DNA of 64,000 nt from an uncultured delta proteobacterium (GTDB taxonomy: Bacteria; Desulfobacterota; Desulfovibrionia; Desulfovibrionales; Desulfovibrionaceae). The notes beneath the pieces are model-generated. The model was given only the letters and a program-made list of their open reading frames with translations. It did no database searches and was not told the origin of the DNA. Location: assembly GCA_900079685.1 (NCBI GenBank), contig LT599018.1, positions 489,012 through 553,011 on the forward strand, in the 5' to 3' direction. A program made the position numbers and the translations under genes. Below, piece after piece: positions 10,740 to 19,047 of this stretch (within the stretch, counting starts at the first letter, position 1; every line of letters starts with the position of its first letter).

Positions 10740-11891
10740 ATGCAGTACCGGCAGATCGGCGCCACGGGCATGACGGCCAGCATCATCGGCCTGGGCCTTG
10801 AGCACCTTGACCGCAAACCTTACGCGGTTGTGGAAAATACCATCCACGCGGCTCTGGACCACGGCATCACCATCATGGACGCGTTCATGCCGGGGGAGGA
10901 GGTCCGCCGCAACATCGGCAGGGCGCTGCAAGGCCGGCGGGACAAAGTGCTGCTCCAGGGGCACGTCTGCTCGGTGGACATCAACGAGCAGTATGACATC
11001 AGCCGCGATCTGCCCACCTGCAAGCGGTATTTTGAAGACCTGCTGCGGTTCCTGGGAACCGATTACATTGATTTCGGCATGCTGTTTTTCCTGGATAACG
11101 AGGAGGCATTCACGCAGGTTTGGGAGAACGGCATTCTTGAATACGTCCAGGATCTGAAACAAAAAGGCGTCGTCCGGGCCATCGGGGCCAGTTCCCATAA
11201 CCCGGCGATCGCCCGCAAGGTCGTGGAGACCGGCGTCGTCGACCTGCTCATGTTCAGCATCAACGCGGCGTTCGATATGACGAGCGCCGGCACCGATGTC
11301 CTGGATACGCTGCAGGACGGTTTTGCCGGGCAACAGTACGAGGAGGGCATAGACCCGGCGCGGATGGCCCTGTACCGCCTTTGCGAGCGCAACGGCGTGA
11401 GCATTACCGCCATGAAGCCCCTTGGGGCCGGAAAGCTGCTGTCCGCCGAGCACACGCCGTTCGTCCGGCCCATGAGTGTCGGGCAGTGCCTGCACTATGC
11501 CCTGACCCGCCCGGGCGTGGTCAGCGCGCTTGCCGGGTGCCAGTCCCCCGAGCAGGTCGCGACGGCAGTCGCGTATCTGGATATGCCCGACGAAGACAGG
11601 GATTATACCCATATCCTGCGTGAAAGCCGGGGAAACATGCGGGGGAGCTGCGTCTATTGCAGCCATTGCCAGCCCTGTCCCGCGAACATTGATATCGCCG
11701 CCGTGAACCGGTACCTGGATATTGCCCTGCTGGACACGGAAAACATCCCGCCCAGCGTGCGGCAACACTACGGTGCGCTCGCGCAGCGCGGCGCGGACTG
11801 CATCGCCTGCGGCAACTGCGAGGAGCGCTGCCCCTTCGCCGTGCCCATCATCGAAAACATGGAGCAAGCGGCCGCAATCTTCGGATCATAA
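10740..11891 (+). CDS. Aldo/keto reductase with C-terminal 4Fe-4S cysteines
   Basis: 383 residues: an AKR-type TIM barrel (MQYRQIGATGMTASIIGLG, VRAIGASSHNP, ITAMKPLGAGKLL) followed by a Cys-rich tail. The tail has CVYCSHCQPCP at about 304-314 and CIACGNCEERCP at about 354-365; the second fits a 4Fe-4S site. Such fused reductases are common in anaerobes and presumably move electrons between a nicotinamide or carbonyl substrate and an iron-sulfur cluster; the substrate is unknown. AGGAGAGG stands directly upstream of the ATG. It follows the kinase by 56 nt on the same strand. Confidence 0.87.
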   Translation: MQYRQIGATGMTASIIGLGLEHLDRKPYAVVENTIHAALDHGITIMDAFMPGEEVRRNIGRALQGRRDKVLLQGHVCSVDINEQYDISRDLPTCKRYFEDLLRFLGTDYIDFGMLFFLDNEEAFTQVWENGILEYVQDLKQKGVVRAIGASSHNPAIARKVVETGVVDLLMFSINAAFDMTSAGTDVLDTLQDGFAGQQYEEGIDPARMALYRLCERNGVSITAMKPLGAGKLLSAEHTPFVRPMSVGQCLHYALTRPGVVSALAGCQSPEQVATAVAYLDMPDEDRDYTHILRESRGNMRGSCVYCSHCQPCPANIDIAAVNRYLDIALLDTENIPPSVRQHYGALAQRGADCIACGNCEERCPFAVPIIENMEQAAAIFGS

Positions 11892-11948
11892 CCGCCGGAA
11901 CGGAGAATGCGAAGGAGAAGCCGCGGCTTCTCCTTTTCGCGTCCGGCA

Positions 11949-11978
11949 TTGACAAGCCGTATGAAAACTTCCTATGAC
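11949..11978 (+). promoter_or_regulatory. Promoter-like site before MoxR/VWA pair
   Basis: TTGACA at 11949-11954 and TATGAC at 11973-11978 are separated by 18 bases and lie 37 bases before the chosen GTG start of the ATPase gene. Confidence 0.45.
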
Positions 11979-12014
11979 GGGCGATCGTTAACTTGTAACA
12001 CCTGGATAGACATC

Positions 12015-12845
12015 GTGAGCACGAATACGTTTGCCGGCAAACCCTCTTTCCGGGGCAGCGCGGACTATGTGGCTTCGCCGGAACTGATAAACTCCGTCAA
12101 CATTGCCATGGCGCTGCAAAAGCCGTTGCTGATAAAGGGCGAGCCCGGAACCGGGAAAACAATGCTGGCCCAGTCCATTGCGTCAGCCCTGGGCAAGGAA
12201 TTGATTATCTGGAGCATCAAATCCACCACCAAAGCGCAGGACGGCCTGTACGTCTACGACGTCGTGCAGCGGCTGTACGACAGCCAGTTCGGCGGGCAGG
12301 GCGTGGACGATATCGGCAAATACATCAAGCTCGGCAAAATCGGCGAAGCGTTCAGCCGGGACGGCCAGGCCATTCTGCTGATTGACGAGATCGACAAGGC
12401 GGACCTGGAATTTCCCAACGATCTTCTGTGGGAACTGGACCAGATGGAATTCTACATTCCGGAAACCAAGGAAACGGTCAAGGCCAAAAACCGGCCCGTG
12501 GTCATCATTACCTCCAACGCCGAAAAGGAACTGCCGGACGCGTTTTTACGGCGCTGCATCTTCCATTACATCGAATTCCCGGACCAGGCCCTGATGGAAG
12601 AGATCGTGCGCGTGCATTTTCCGGATGTGGAAAACAACCTTCTCGCCCAGGCGATTGAAGCGTTTTACCGCCTGCGGGAAATGTACTCCATCCAGAAGAA
12701 GCCGAGCACATCGGAACTCCTGGATTGGGTCCAGGCCCTGACCTTGAGCGGGATTGATGTTGCGAAAATTACGAGCGAGCTGCCGTTCGTCGGCGTCCTT
12801 TTGAAAAAAGATGAAGACCTCGCGGTCGTGCACGCGCAGCGGTAA
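12015..12845 (+). CDS. MoxR-type AAA+ ATPase
   Basis: 276 residues. Walker A GEPGTGKT lies near 35-42, Walker B ILLIDEIDKAD near 120, sensor-1 VIITSNAEKELPDAF near 165, and a Leu/Ile-rich lid at the end. MoxR-type ATPases act with VWA-domain partners as chaperones that insert metal cofactors or remodel enzymes. The neighbour 2 nt downstream is such a VWA protein. The GTG at 12015 is chosen because homology-like sequence begins there and a promoter-like site overlaps the longer frame; ATG 11961 is an alternative. Confidence 0.85.
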   Translation: MSTNTFAGKPSFRGSADYVASPELINSVNIAMALQKPLLIKGEPGTGKTMLAQSIASALGKELIIWSIKSTTKAQDGLYVYDVVQRLYDSQFGGQGVDDIGKYIKLGKIGEAFSRDGQAILLIDEIDKADLEFPNDLLWELDQMEFYIPETKETVKAKNRPVVIITSNAEKELPDAFLRRCIFHYIEFPDQALMEEIVRVHFPDVENNLLAQAIEAFYRLREMYSIQKKPSTSELLDWVQALTLSGIDVAKITSELPFVGVLLKKDEDLAVVHAQR

Positions 12846-12847
12846 CC

Positions 12848-14041
12848 ATGTTCGGGTCCTTTTTTTACTTGCTCCGCGCGCGGGGGCTGGATGTTTCCCT
12901 CAGCGAATGGCTGACCTTGGTCGAAGCCATGGACAAGGGGCTTTCCAACGCGGGATTCACCCAGTTTTATTACCTTGCCCGGTCCGTTCTTGTGAAAAGC
13001 GAAGTGGATTACGACAAGTTCGACCGGGTGTTCCTGGAGTTTTTCAAGGATATCGCGTTCGAGGACGGCGCGATGCCCCAGGAACTCCTGGACTGGCTGA
13101 ACAAGCCCGATTACGAAAAACGCGGTGACCTGGGACGCGGCGAGAGGGTCCTTTCCTTGAGCAACGAGACCATCACCCGCATGTTCAAGGAACGGCTCCT
13201 CGAGCAGAAAGAAGAGCACAACGGTGGAACCTACTGGATAGGCACGGACGGCGCGTCGCCTTTCGGTAACGCCGGGGAAAGCCAGAAGGGCATCCGGGTG
13301 GGCGGCGCATCCGAGAAGCGCATGGCCATGGCGGTCGCGGGCGAACGGCGGTTCCGCGATTTCCGCGACGACGCGACGCTCAACACCCGGAGTTTCCAGC
13401 TGGCGTTTCGCCGGTTGCGCCAGTTTTCCAACAGGGTGGACGCGCCCAGGACCGAGCTGAATATCAACGATACCATCCGGGCGACCTGCGACAACTTCGG
13501 GCACCTCAAGTTGGTTTTTGACAAGCCGCGTAAAAATACGGTCAAGCTGATGCTCCTGATGGACTCGGGCGGTTCCATGGACTCCTACAGCAGCTTGTGC
13601 GCCTCGCTCTTCCAGGCTGTCAGCAAGTCGAACCACTTCAGGGACCTGAAGGTTTATTACTTCCACAACTGCATCAAAACCCACCTGTATACGACCCCCC
13701 GGATTTCTTACAGGGAGTCCCTCAAGACCGATTGGGTCCTGAACAACCTTGACGGCGAATACAGGGTCATCATCGTGGGCGACGCGCTGATGGATTCCTC
13801 CGAGTTGATGGGCAGCGGGTATTTCGCCTACAAGCGGGACGTGCCGAGCGGCCTGCAATGGCTGCGGCGGTTCAAGGAGCGGTACCGCCATCTGGTCTGG
13901 TTGACCCCGGAGGACAACGACTCGCTGGCGAATACATTCTGGGGGGAGTCGTACCTTATCCTTAAACGCGAAGTGGACATGCATACGCTGACGGTCGAGA
14001 ATCTGACCTCCGTGATAAAAAAACTTATGGTGGCGCGGTAA
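12848..14041 (+). CDS. VWA-domain protein, CoxE-like
   Basis: 397 residues. The N-terminal half is helical and charged. The C-terminal half is a von Willebrand factor A domain with the metal-ion site LLMDSGGSMDSYSS near 236-250 and a second conserved Asp in VIIVGDALMDSSE. CoxE-like proteins work with the paired MoxR-type ATPase in maturing metal enzymes such as CO dehydrogenase; here no client enzyme is adjacent, so the target is unknown. It starts 2 nt after the ATPase gene and is followed by a strong terminator. Confidence 0.85.
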   Translation: MFGSFFYLLRARGLDVSLSEWLTLVEAMDKGLSNAGFTQFYYLARSVLVKSEVDYDKFDRVFLEFFKDIAFEDGAMPQELLDWLNKPDYEKRGDLGRGERVLSLSNETITRMFKERLLEQKEEHNGGTYWIGTDGASPFGNAGESQKGIRVGGASEKRMAMAVAGERRFRDFRDDATLNTRSFQLAFRRLRQFSNRVDAPRTELNINDTIRATCDNFGHLKLVFDKPRKNTVKLMLLMDSGGSMDSYSSLCASLFQAVSKSNHFRDLKVYYFHNCIKTHLYTTPRISYRESLKTDWVLNNLDGEYRVIIVGDALMDSSELMGSGYFAYKRDVPSGLQWLRRFKERYRHLVWLTPEDNDSLANTFWGESYLILKREVDMHTLTVENLTSVIKKLMVAR

Positions 14042-14060
14042 CCGCCCGCCGCGGTCTTGT

Positions 14061-14096
14061 GAACGCCCCCTGGCCATCCCGGCTCAGGGGGCGTTC
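14061..14096 (+). terminator. Terminator after VWA gene
   Basis: Twelve-base perfect arms GAACGCCCCCTG / CAGGGGGCGTTC with a 12-base loop and a short T-rich tail. Confidence 0.8.
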
Positions 14097-14194
14097 GTCT
14101 TGCCGCCATGCTAACCGCGTTGCGCATCCGGGCCGCTTTTGGTAATCCGGTATATGGCCGTAGTGCCGTGCACGCATGCAACAAGGAGAGACCC

Positions 14195-14570
14195 ATGAAC
14201 CTTTCTTCCGCGAAACGATTGAATAACGGGGTGGCGATGCCCTTTGTCGGCCTCGGCGTCTGGCTGGCGAAACATGACGAAACCGTCCAGGCCGTCAAAT
14301 GGGCGTTGGAGGCCGGGTACCGGCATATCGATACCGCGAAGATCTATCAAAACGAGGCGGCCGTAGGCCAGGGCGTCAGAGAGAGCGGCCTGCCCCGCGA
14401 TCAGGTTTTTATCACGACCAAGTTGTGGAATGACGATATGCGCACCGGCAGGCAGATGGAAGCCTTTGAGGAAAGCCTGAAGGCCCTGGGCACGGAGTAT
14501 GTGGACCTCTACCTGCTGCACTGGGCGGTGGACGACGTGTATATCCCGTCGTGGAACGTGCTGGAGAAGA
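14195..14570 (+). pseudogene. Aldo/keto reductase, 5' part (split by ISL3 element)
   Basis: The N-terminal 125 codons of a 2,5-diketogluconate-reductase-type AKR. It shows MPFVGLGVWLAKHDE, the catalytic region GYRHIDTAKIYQNE (Asp/Tyr), FITTKLWNDD with the catalytic Lys, and YVDLYLLHWAVDD with the catalytic His. AAGGAG stands eight bases before the ATG. The gene is cut after ...VLEK by the insertion element. Removing the element and one 8-bp target copy restores an uninterrupted 277-residue protein ending at 16363, so the insertion is recent. Confidence 0.9.
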
Positions 14571-15897
14571 GGTTCTTCCGGGTTTTCCGTGGGTAACCCC
14601 TGTCAGGAACTGGCCGGGTAGAGGTCCAGACCACCACAGAAGAAGTAGATGGCTGTCTTGAAATGCTCCCGGTTCCTATAACCGCAAGCCTTCCTCTTGA
14701 TGGCCATGATCTTGCTGTTGAGGCCCTCGGCCACGCCGTTGGTGATCCTGTGGCGGCAGAAGGTCAGGATGTTCTCAAGATGTCTCTGAATCAGTCCGCC
14801 CACTTTGCGCATTGGGGCAAGATCTGACCTGTTCACCCAGACCAGCCATCGCTTCACAAAACGTCTGGCCCATCCCGTGCTCAGGTACTTCCAGACGTCG
14901 TTCAGGCTTTCCTTCATGGCCCAGGCCTTGGCCACCTTGAGGTTCGCTGTCTTCAAGGCCTCCAGGGCTGGCCGGTGTTTGTCCGGCAGATTCTCCTCCC
15001 GGTATAGCCAGAGGAATTTCGTGCCCTTGAGTCGATGGTCATCCTGACTTGTGAGTTCGCGGTGCTCTTGCTTGCGTACCCGGTCCACAGCCTCGCCTAC
15101 GTGTTTCATGACGTGGAACCGATCGTGAACTATTTTCCCCGCCGCGTCCGGCACATGTTTGAGCGTAGCTTTAAAATAGGGCTCCCACATGTCCATGGCC
15201 ACGGCCTTGATCCGCTCCAACTGAGCCTTGGTGAACTGAAGGTAGTACCCCTCAAGGCTTTCGGCCTTACGCTCGTCGGCCACATACTCCACCGTGCTGC
15301 CGATCAGATCACAAACCACGGTCACATAGTCGTGCCCCTTGCGGAATGCCTTCTCGTCAACGCCAAGATACCGCGAGGGATTCGATTGCTTGCGCTCCCG
15401 GCCCCGGCGCACCGCCCTTTCCATGACACCCCATGCTTCGTCCCAGGTGATGCGCAGGATGCGCCGCGCTCCTGTTACGGTGGCGCACTCGGTCAGCACG
15501 TCGATGATCAATCGCTCCATCAATATGGTGAAACGTGCCTTGGACTCGGCCCAAGGCACGTTGACCTGAAGGACGCCATGCTCGGGGCAGTCCACTCGGG
15601 GAATCCGAGCATGCAGGAACGTCTTGAACTGGCACGTGTCCAGATGGCGCCAGACACGAGGCTCGACATGGTCGCGGCAAGCCAGCTCTCGACCACAAGT
15701 AGGGCAAAACCAGCGAACACCAGGACCATGCTCCACGCGGATGTCTACCCGACCTTCCGCCGTGTCCAGTTCAACAGCCTCAACAAACCAGGGCTCGGTC
15801 AGCCCCAGAATCCGAAAATATAGGTCCGTATCCTTCATTGGTGCCCTCCGGGAAGGACATTAGCAGATCAGCTACCCACGGAAAACCCGGAAGAGCC
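14571..15897. mobile_element. ISL3-family insertion sequence (1327 bp, complete)
   Basis: The ends are imperfect inverted repeats: GGTTCTTCCGGGTTTTCCG on the left and, read inward, GGCTCTTCCGGGTTTTCCG on the right, continuing to TGGGTA in both, 25 bp with one mismatch. The GG(T/C)TCTTC start is typical of ISL3. The direct repeat GGAGAAGA is present at 14563-14570 and 15898-15905, the 8-bp duplication this family makes. One transposase gene fills the element, and nothing in it looks broken. Confidence 0.95.
14603..15838 (-). CDS. ISL3-family transposase
   Basis: 411 residues. An N-terminal zinc-ribbon-like segment (CPTCGRELACRDH) is followed by a DDE catalytic region with GVDEKAFRKGHDYVTVV, AVAMDMWEPYFKA and, near the C terminus, HRITNGVAEGLNSKIMAIKR, the ISL3 signature region with the likely catalytic Glu. 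The enzyme moves the element by DNA cleavage and joining at the inverted repeats. The frame is intact and ends 32 bp from the left repeat, so the copy is probably active. Confidence 0.95.
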   Translation of the reverse strand: MKDTDLYFRILGLTEPWFVEAVELDTAEGRVDIRVEHGPGVRWFCPTCGRELACRDHVEPRVWRHLDTCQFKTFLHARIPRVDCPEHGVLQVNVPWAESKARFTILMERLIIDVLTECATVTGARRILRITWDEAWGVMERAVRRGRERKQSNPSRYLGVDEKAFRKGHDYVTVVCDLIGSTVEYVADERKAESLEGYYLQFTKAQLERIKAVAMDMWEPYFKATLKHVPDAAGKIVHDRFHVMKHVGEAVDRVRKQEHRELTSQDDHRLKGTKFLWLYREENLPDKHRPALEALKTANLKVAKAWAMKESLNDVWKYLSTGWARRFVKRWLVWVNRSDLAPMRKVGGLIQRHLENILTFCRHRITNGVAEGLNSKIMAIKRKACGYRNREHFKTAIYFFCGGLDLYPASS

Positions 15898-15905
15898 GGA
15901 GAAGA

Positions 15906-16363
15906 TTTATGCACAAGGCAGGGCAAAGGCCATCGGGGTGTGCAATTTCCAGCAGCATCACCTGGAGCGGCTCATGGACGGTGCCGCGGTCAAACCCGCC
16001 ATAAACCAGTTTGAGTGCCACCCGTATCTCACCCAGGAACCGCTTATCGCGTTTTGCGAGAAGGAAGGCATTGCCTGTGAAGCCTGGGGACCTTTGGGCG
16101 GCAAGGGAAGCCCGCTGGTGGACGACCCCGGTCTGGCGTCCATCGGCGAAAAATACGGCAAGAGCGCGGCGCAGGTGGTCTTGCGCTGGAATTTGCAACG
16201 GGGCGTGATTGTCCTGCCCAAATCCGTGCACAAGGAGCGCATCCTCGCCAACAGCCAGCTTTTTGATTTTACCTTGAGCGATGCGGACATGAAAGCCGTG
16301 AGCGCCATGAACAAGAACAAGCGTCTCAATATGGCCCTGGATCCGGACAAGGTGACCTGGTAG
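15906..16363 (+). pseudogene. Aldo/keto reductase, 3' part (split by ISL3 element)
   Basis: The remaining 152 codons of the interrupted reductase, in frame with the 5' part once the element is removed. It shows RAKAIGVCNFQQHHLERL, KPAINQFECHPYL, EAWGPLGGKGSPL and the NADPH-contact region GVIVLPKSVHKERI, all standard for this AKR group. It has no promoter or ribosome-binding site of its own at the junction and ends in TAG at 16361-16363. Confidence 0.88.
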
Positions 16364-16385
16364 ACGACACTGTCTAGGATAAAAA

Positions 16386-16443
16386 GCTTGAAAACGGATT
16401 CCGGCATACTGTGCGAACAGTATGCCGGAATCCGTTTTCAAGC
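16386..16443. terminator. Perfect 27-bp inverted repeat
   Basis: Arms 16386-16412 and 16417-16443 pair perfectly around the loop GCGA. On the minus strand the stem is followed by TTTTTA, so it can terminate the repressor gene, whose last codons overlap its right arm. On the plus strand it would protect or end the reductase transcript. Confidence 0.75.
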
Positions 16444-16866
16444 GCGCTGGTTGCTTTTATCCCCGGCAAACCGTATGCCGGTTTTTTTGCGTCTGACCAG
16501 TTCGCTTTGCAGATCCCTGGCGCGGAAGCATCCCAGAATCCTGCTCATAATCAAGCCATCCAGCGCCCGTACGGGCGGCGCTTCCTGCGGCGGGTTTGGG
16601 GTTTCCCGCGTTTCGCTGGGTAAAAGAAATTTCGCCCCGGAGCCGAAGATAATCCAGTCGGGGTTGATATTGCGCAACCGCAAAATTTTGAGCAACCAAT
16701 CGGAAGGCAGCCTGTTGCGGCGCTTTGCCACCGCAATGGAAGACTGGCGGATGCCGAGAAGGTCGGCAAGTTCCGCTTGCGTCCGGCAACCCGCGGCGTC
16801 AAACAAGCGATCGAATTGATTGTCCGCACCCTTTGCTTCTTCCGGTGCAGTAGGAGTTTCAGCCAC
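16438..16866 (-). CDS. CI-type phage repressor (helix-turn-helix)
   Basis: 142 residues from the GTG at 16866, which has GGAG five bases upstream. The sequence FDRLFDAAGCRTQAELADLL followed by GIRQSSIAVAKRRNRLPSDW and INPDWIIFGSG matches the N-terminal DNA-binding domain of Bac_CI repressors, which bind operators to hold prophage genes off. The C-terminal part is Pro/Glu-rich and too short for a LexA-like peptidase domain. It stands alone in AT-rich DNA with no phage genes around it, so it is probably the relic of an older element. Confidence 0.75.
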   Translation of the reverse strand: MAETPTAPEEAKGADNQFDRLFDAAGCRTQAELADLLGIRQSSIAVAKRRNRLPSDWLLKILRLRNINPDWIIFGSGAKFLLPSETRETPNPPQEAPPVRALDGLIMSRILGCFRARDLQSELVRRKKTGIRFAGDKSNQRA

Positions 16867-17429
16867 AAGTTCTCCGGCAACGTCTCGCCACGTTCTTGGC
16901 CGGTCGCCGGCAATGCAATTTTCCACTCGTGGAAACACCCGTGGAAAGGATCGGGTTTTTCGAGCGGCAAGACGGCGACCACTGTTTGGATATATGTATC
17001 GTCTTATAAAAGTATGCCGTAACTCGACGGGAGCCGTCAATGTTTCTACGCAGGATATGATGTAATTTGAGCATATGCACGGAAAAACTTATGTTTTTGT
17101 ATATGGTATGAATCATGGCGGAAAAATGTAGTGTTGATTTGTAAAATCAAATACTTGATACATATTTTATGCGTTTAAGGATGGTGCTTAAAAAAATATT
17201 ACCACAGTATTATATTGCCATGCAATGTTATCTCTTCTGTCTGCTGATAGTGATGTAGCGATGGTAATTTTATGGATGTTTTAAAATTTTTAATTTCGCA
17301 ATTCGTTCCTCTCGAAGTGTATTTCAGCTTTTTGTTCCGGCGTCGTTTACATGATACAGGAGTGTAGCACGGCACGGTCAAAAGTTGAATAAAAATATTT
17401 ATTTCAGTAGTTCCATGAAAAAAAACGGC
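16867..17429. other. AT-rich gene-free stretch
   Basis: About 560 bases, clearly more AT-rich than both flanks from about 17000. I see no frame with a ribosome-binding site and no tRNA. It probably contains the repressor promoter and relic foreign DNA. Confidence 0.5.
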
Positions 17430-17476
17430 AAAAATCCCTTGGGGGAATCATAAAATGATTCCCCCAAGGGATTTTT
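17430..17476 (-). terminator. Terminator of sodC
   Basis: Perfect 22-base arms AAAAATCCCTTGGGGGAATC... pair around a three-base loop, 30 bases after the sodC stop. On the minus strand the stem ends in a T-run that continues a few bases further on. Confidence 0.85.
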
Positions 17477-17505
17477 ACTATGATGACCGCAACGGTTATG
17501 GAACT

Positions 17506-18045
17506 CTAGCGAATGACACCGCAGGCCAGCCGCGCGCCGCCGCCGCCGAGCTCAACGGGCATATCGGAATAATTGTCGCCACCGGCATGAACCATTATGG
17601 CCCGCCCTTTAATATCCGTTGTGGTAAGACCGCCGATATCCATGGTTTCCTTGGCTGTGCCGTCGGGGGCTACTATCAGGGCAGGCAAGTCGCCTGCATG
17701 GCCGCCGCCTCCGGGTCCGAGATGTTTGCCCGTTTTTTGAGGATCGTAGTGGCCTCCGGCAGCACCGGCGGGAGTCATTTTGCCGTCTTTTTCCGCAGGC
17801 TCACAGGAGCCTTTTTCGTGAATGTGAAAGCCGTGTGCGCCGGGAGGCAGCCCGTTCAGGTCGGTTTTTATTGCCAATCCGGAGTTGGTGTCGGTGAAAA
17901 CGACGGTGCCTATGCGCAGCGTCTCGCCCTTGCCATCCACGAGAAACATGTCGGCGGTGAGGGAATCGGCCGCGGTGGCGCTCGCTGCCCAGAAGCCCAG
18001 GGTGAGGCTGAGCGCGGCGCAAGCCAGGACGGTCAAATATTTCAT
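17506..18045 (-). CDS. sodC: Cu,Zn superoxide dismutase, periplasmic
   Basis: SodC converts superoxide to oxygen and hydrogen peroxide. 179 residues with an N-terminal signal peptide (MKYLTVLACAALSLTLGF, cut after an ATA motif). Metal ligands are visible in GAHGFHIHEKGSCEP, AGGHYDPQKTGKHLGP and the C-terminal motif GGGGARLACGVI; the Cys pair for the disulfide is present. GGAGGATCCCC stands directly before ATG 18045, better than the longer in-frame ATG at 18102. An exported SOD suits an anaerobe exposed to oxygen. It is a single gene with its own terminator. Confidence 0.93.
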   Translation of the reverse strand: MKYLTVLACAALSLTLGFWAASATAADSLTADMFLVDGKGETLRIGTVVFTDTNSGLAIKTDLNGLPPGAHGFHIHEKGSCEPAEKDGKMTPAGAAGGHYDPQKTGKHLGPGGGGHAGDLPALIVAPDGTAKETMDIGGLTTTDIKGRAIMVHAGGDNYSDMPVELGGGGARLACGVIR

Positions 18046-18249
18046 GGGGATCCTCCAGGGTGAATTTTCCTGAAGGATAGGATTGGGAGGATTAGGCAAC
18101 AATGATGTAGCCGTGCTGCGGCTACGGCTGGGCGAGGTAGGATACGGACCGGAAGTGGGGAGTAGAAAAAAGGGGGCATGTTAGGTGGTGCAAAGCTCTT
18201 TTTTCAAATCACTCCTTGTGAAAAACTATGTGACAATTTTTATAAAAAA

Positions 18250-18277
18250 CCGGGTTACATTTTTACATGTAACCCGG
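18250..18277 (-). terminator. Displaced terminator of tRNA-Ser
   Basis: CCGGGTTACAT / ATGTAACCCGG pair around six bases, followed on the minus strand by TTTTTTATAAAA. It lies 8 bases beyond the degenerate tRNA 3' end at 18285-18308, exactly where a terminator for the minus-strand tRNA would stand before integration. Read as left behind when the element entered. Confidence 0.75.
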
Positions 18278-18284
18278 TGAAAAA

Positions 18285-18308
18285 TGGCGGAGAGGGAGGC
18301 ATTCTAAC
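18285..18308 (-). repeat. Left attachment site (degenerate tRNA-Ser 3' end)
   Basis: TGGCGGAGAGGG at 18285-18296 is identical to 59267-59278. The next 12 bases (AGGCATTCTAAC against TGGGATTCGAAC) differ at three positions, so 21 of 24 bases match the acceptor and T arm of the tRNA. Confidence 0.82.
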
Positions 18309-18457
18309 ATTAATCATAATATAGTGAAATTATTCAACAAAATTGCTGTGAAATTTACCAGTACCCCCTAAAATCCCCCCTTTTTTTGAAAATGTAGTTG
18401 GCTGCGGTTGGACGGCTATAGCAGGGGGCGGTATTCGAGTCTTCCAAGTCAAGTTGG

Positions 18458-18523
18458 ATGTGCGTTCGAAGGAGACTTTGGGACTTGGGTTCGGAGGACA
18501 TATTTGTATGTGCGTTCGAAGGA
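18458..18523 (+). repeat. Two 16-bp direct repeats, 50 bp apart
   Basis: ATGTGCGTTCGAAGGA occurs at 18458-18473 and 18508-18523. A related inverted form (TTCCTTTCGAACGAAT) is at 19378-19393. Being close to the left end they could be integrase arm or excision-factor sites. Apart from these repeats and the hairpin after them, I see no gene between 18309 and 18630. Confidence 0.5.
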
Positions 18524-18561
18524 AAAAATGGAACTCGATTATTAGTCGAGTGCGCTACAAC

Positions 18562-18614
18562 CACATAGCAAAGGGACTACTCGGGAAATTCCCAAGTAGT
18601 CCCTTTGCTATGTG
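18562..18614. terminator. 53-bp inverted repeat after PIN gene
   Basis: CACATAGCAAAGGGACTACT pairs with AGTAGTCCCTTTGCTATGTG around an almost self-complementary centre. It lies 16 bases past the stop of the PIN-domain gene and probably ends its transcript, although no long T-run follows. Confidence 0.6.
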
Positions 18615-18630
18615 CGGTTACTTCCTTTGG

Positions 18631-19047
18631 TCAGGCTGTCCGCATAAATTCGGCTACGGTAAGCATTGCGGGTTGTATAATGCCCGATTCAAGAAAATCC
18701 TTATCGCCGGTGAGTATGGCGTCTACCTTGGCGGCGACTGCTGCGCGATAGATCGGGCGGTCCTTCATATCGCGGATTTTTGCTTCATCCCCTTGCGCCT
18801 CTTCTTCGCCTTCCGGGGGCGTGGCGACAATATCTACGGAAAGGGCCATTGTTGAGACGAAACGCTCAAAGTCCGGTATTCTGTTTGGGAATTTCCGGTT
18901 AAAAACTCGGCGCATTTCATCAAAGGAATAATCACATACAACGGCATCATGCGGCGGCGTCACCGCCTTGAAAAATGCCTGTGCCGGGACGCTGGCGGGG
19001 AACAATGCGGCGGAAATCAGAATATTGGTATCAATCAAACACCGCAT
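18631..19047 (-). CDS. PIN-domain toxin (VapC-like)
   Basis: 138 residues. It opens with MRCLIDTNILISAAL, the first acidic site of PIN nucleases, continues with CDYSFDEMRRV, and has a later acidic site in AILTGDKDFLES. PIN toxins cut RNA with a magnesium-bound acidic triad. The start codon overlaps the stop of the AbrB-type gene upstream (TGATG), the usual order of antitoxin before toxin. Such pairs stabilise mobile elements. The subgroup resembles COG1569 putative toxins more than classical VapC; its exact RNA target is unknown. Confidence 0.82.
   Translation of the reverse strand: MRCLIDTNILISAALFPASVPAQAFFKAVTPPHDAVVCDYSFDEMRRVFNRKFPNRIPDFERFVSTMALSVDIVATPPEGEEEAQGDEAKIRDMKDRPIYRAAVAAKVDAILTGDKDFLESGIIQPAMLTVAEFMRTA

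Noticed and set aside
15035-15823. 262-residue plus-strand frame inside the insertion sequence
   Set aside because: The transposase on the minus strand explains the coding signal; the plus frame has no ribosome-binding site or motif.
17199-17381. 60-residue minus-strand frame in the AT-rich gap
   Set aside because: No ribosome-binding site, Lys/Thr-rich random-looking sequence in AT-rich DNA.
18355-18564. 69-residue minus-strand frame at the left end of the element
   Set aside because: It spans the direct repeats and has no start signal; composition does not look coding.
18458-18614. CRISPR array suspected from repeats at 18458 and 18508 and the palindrome after them
   Set aside because: Only two copies, no regular third unit, no cas genes in the window.
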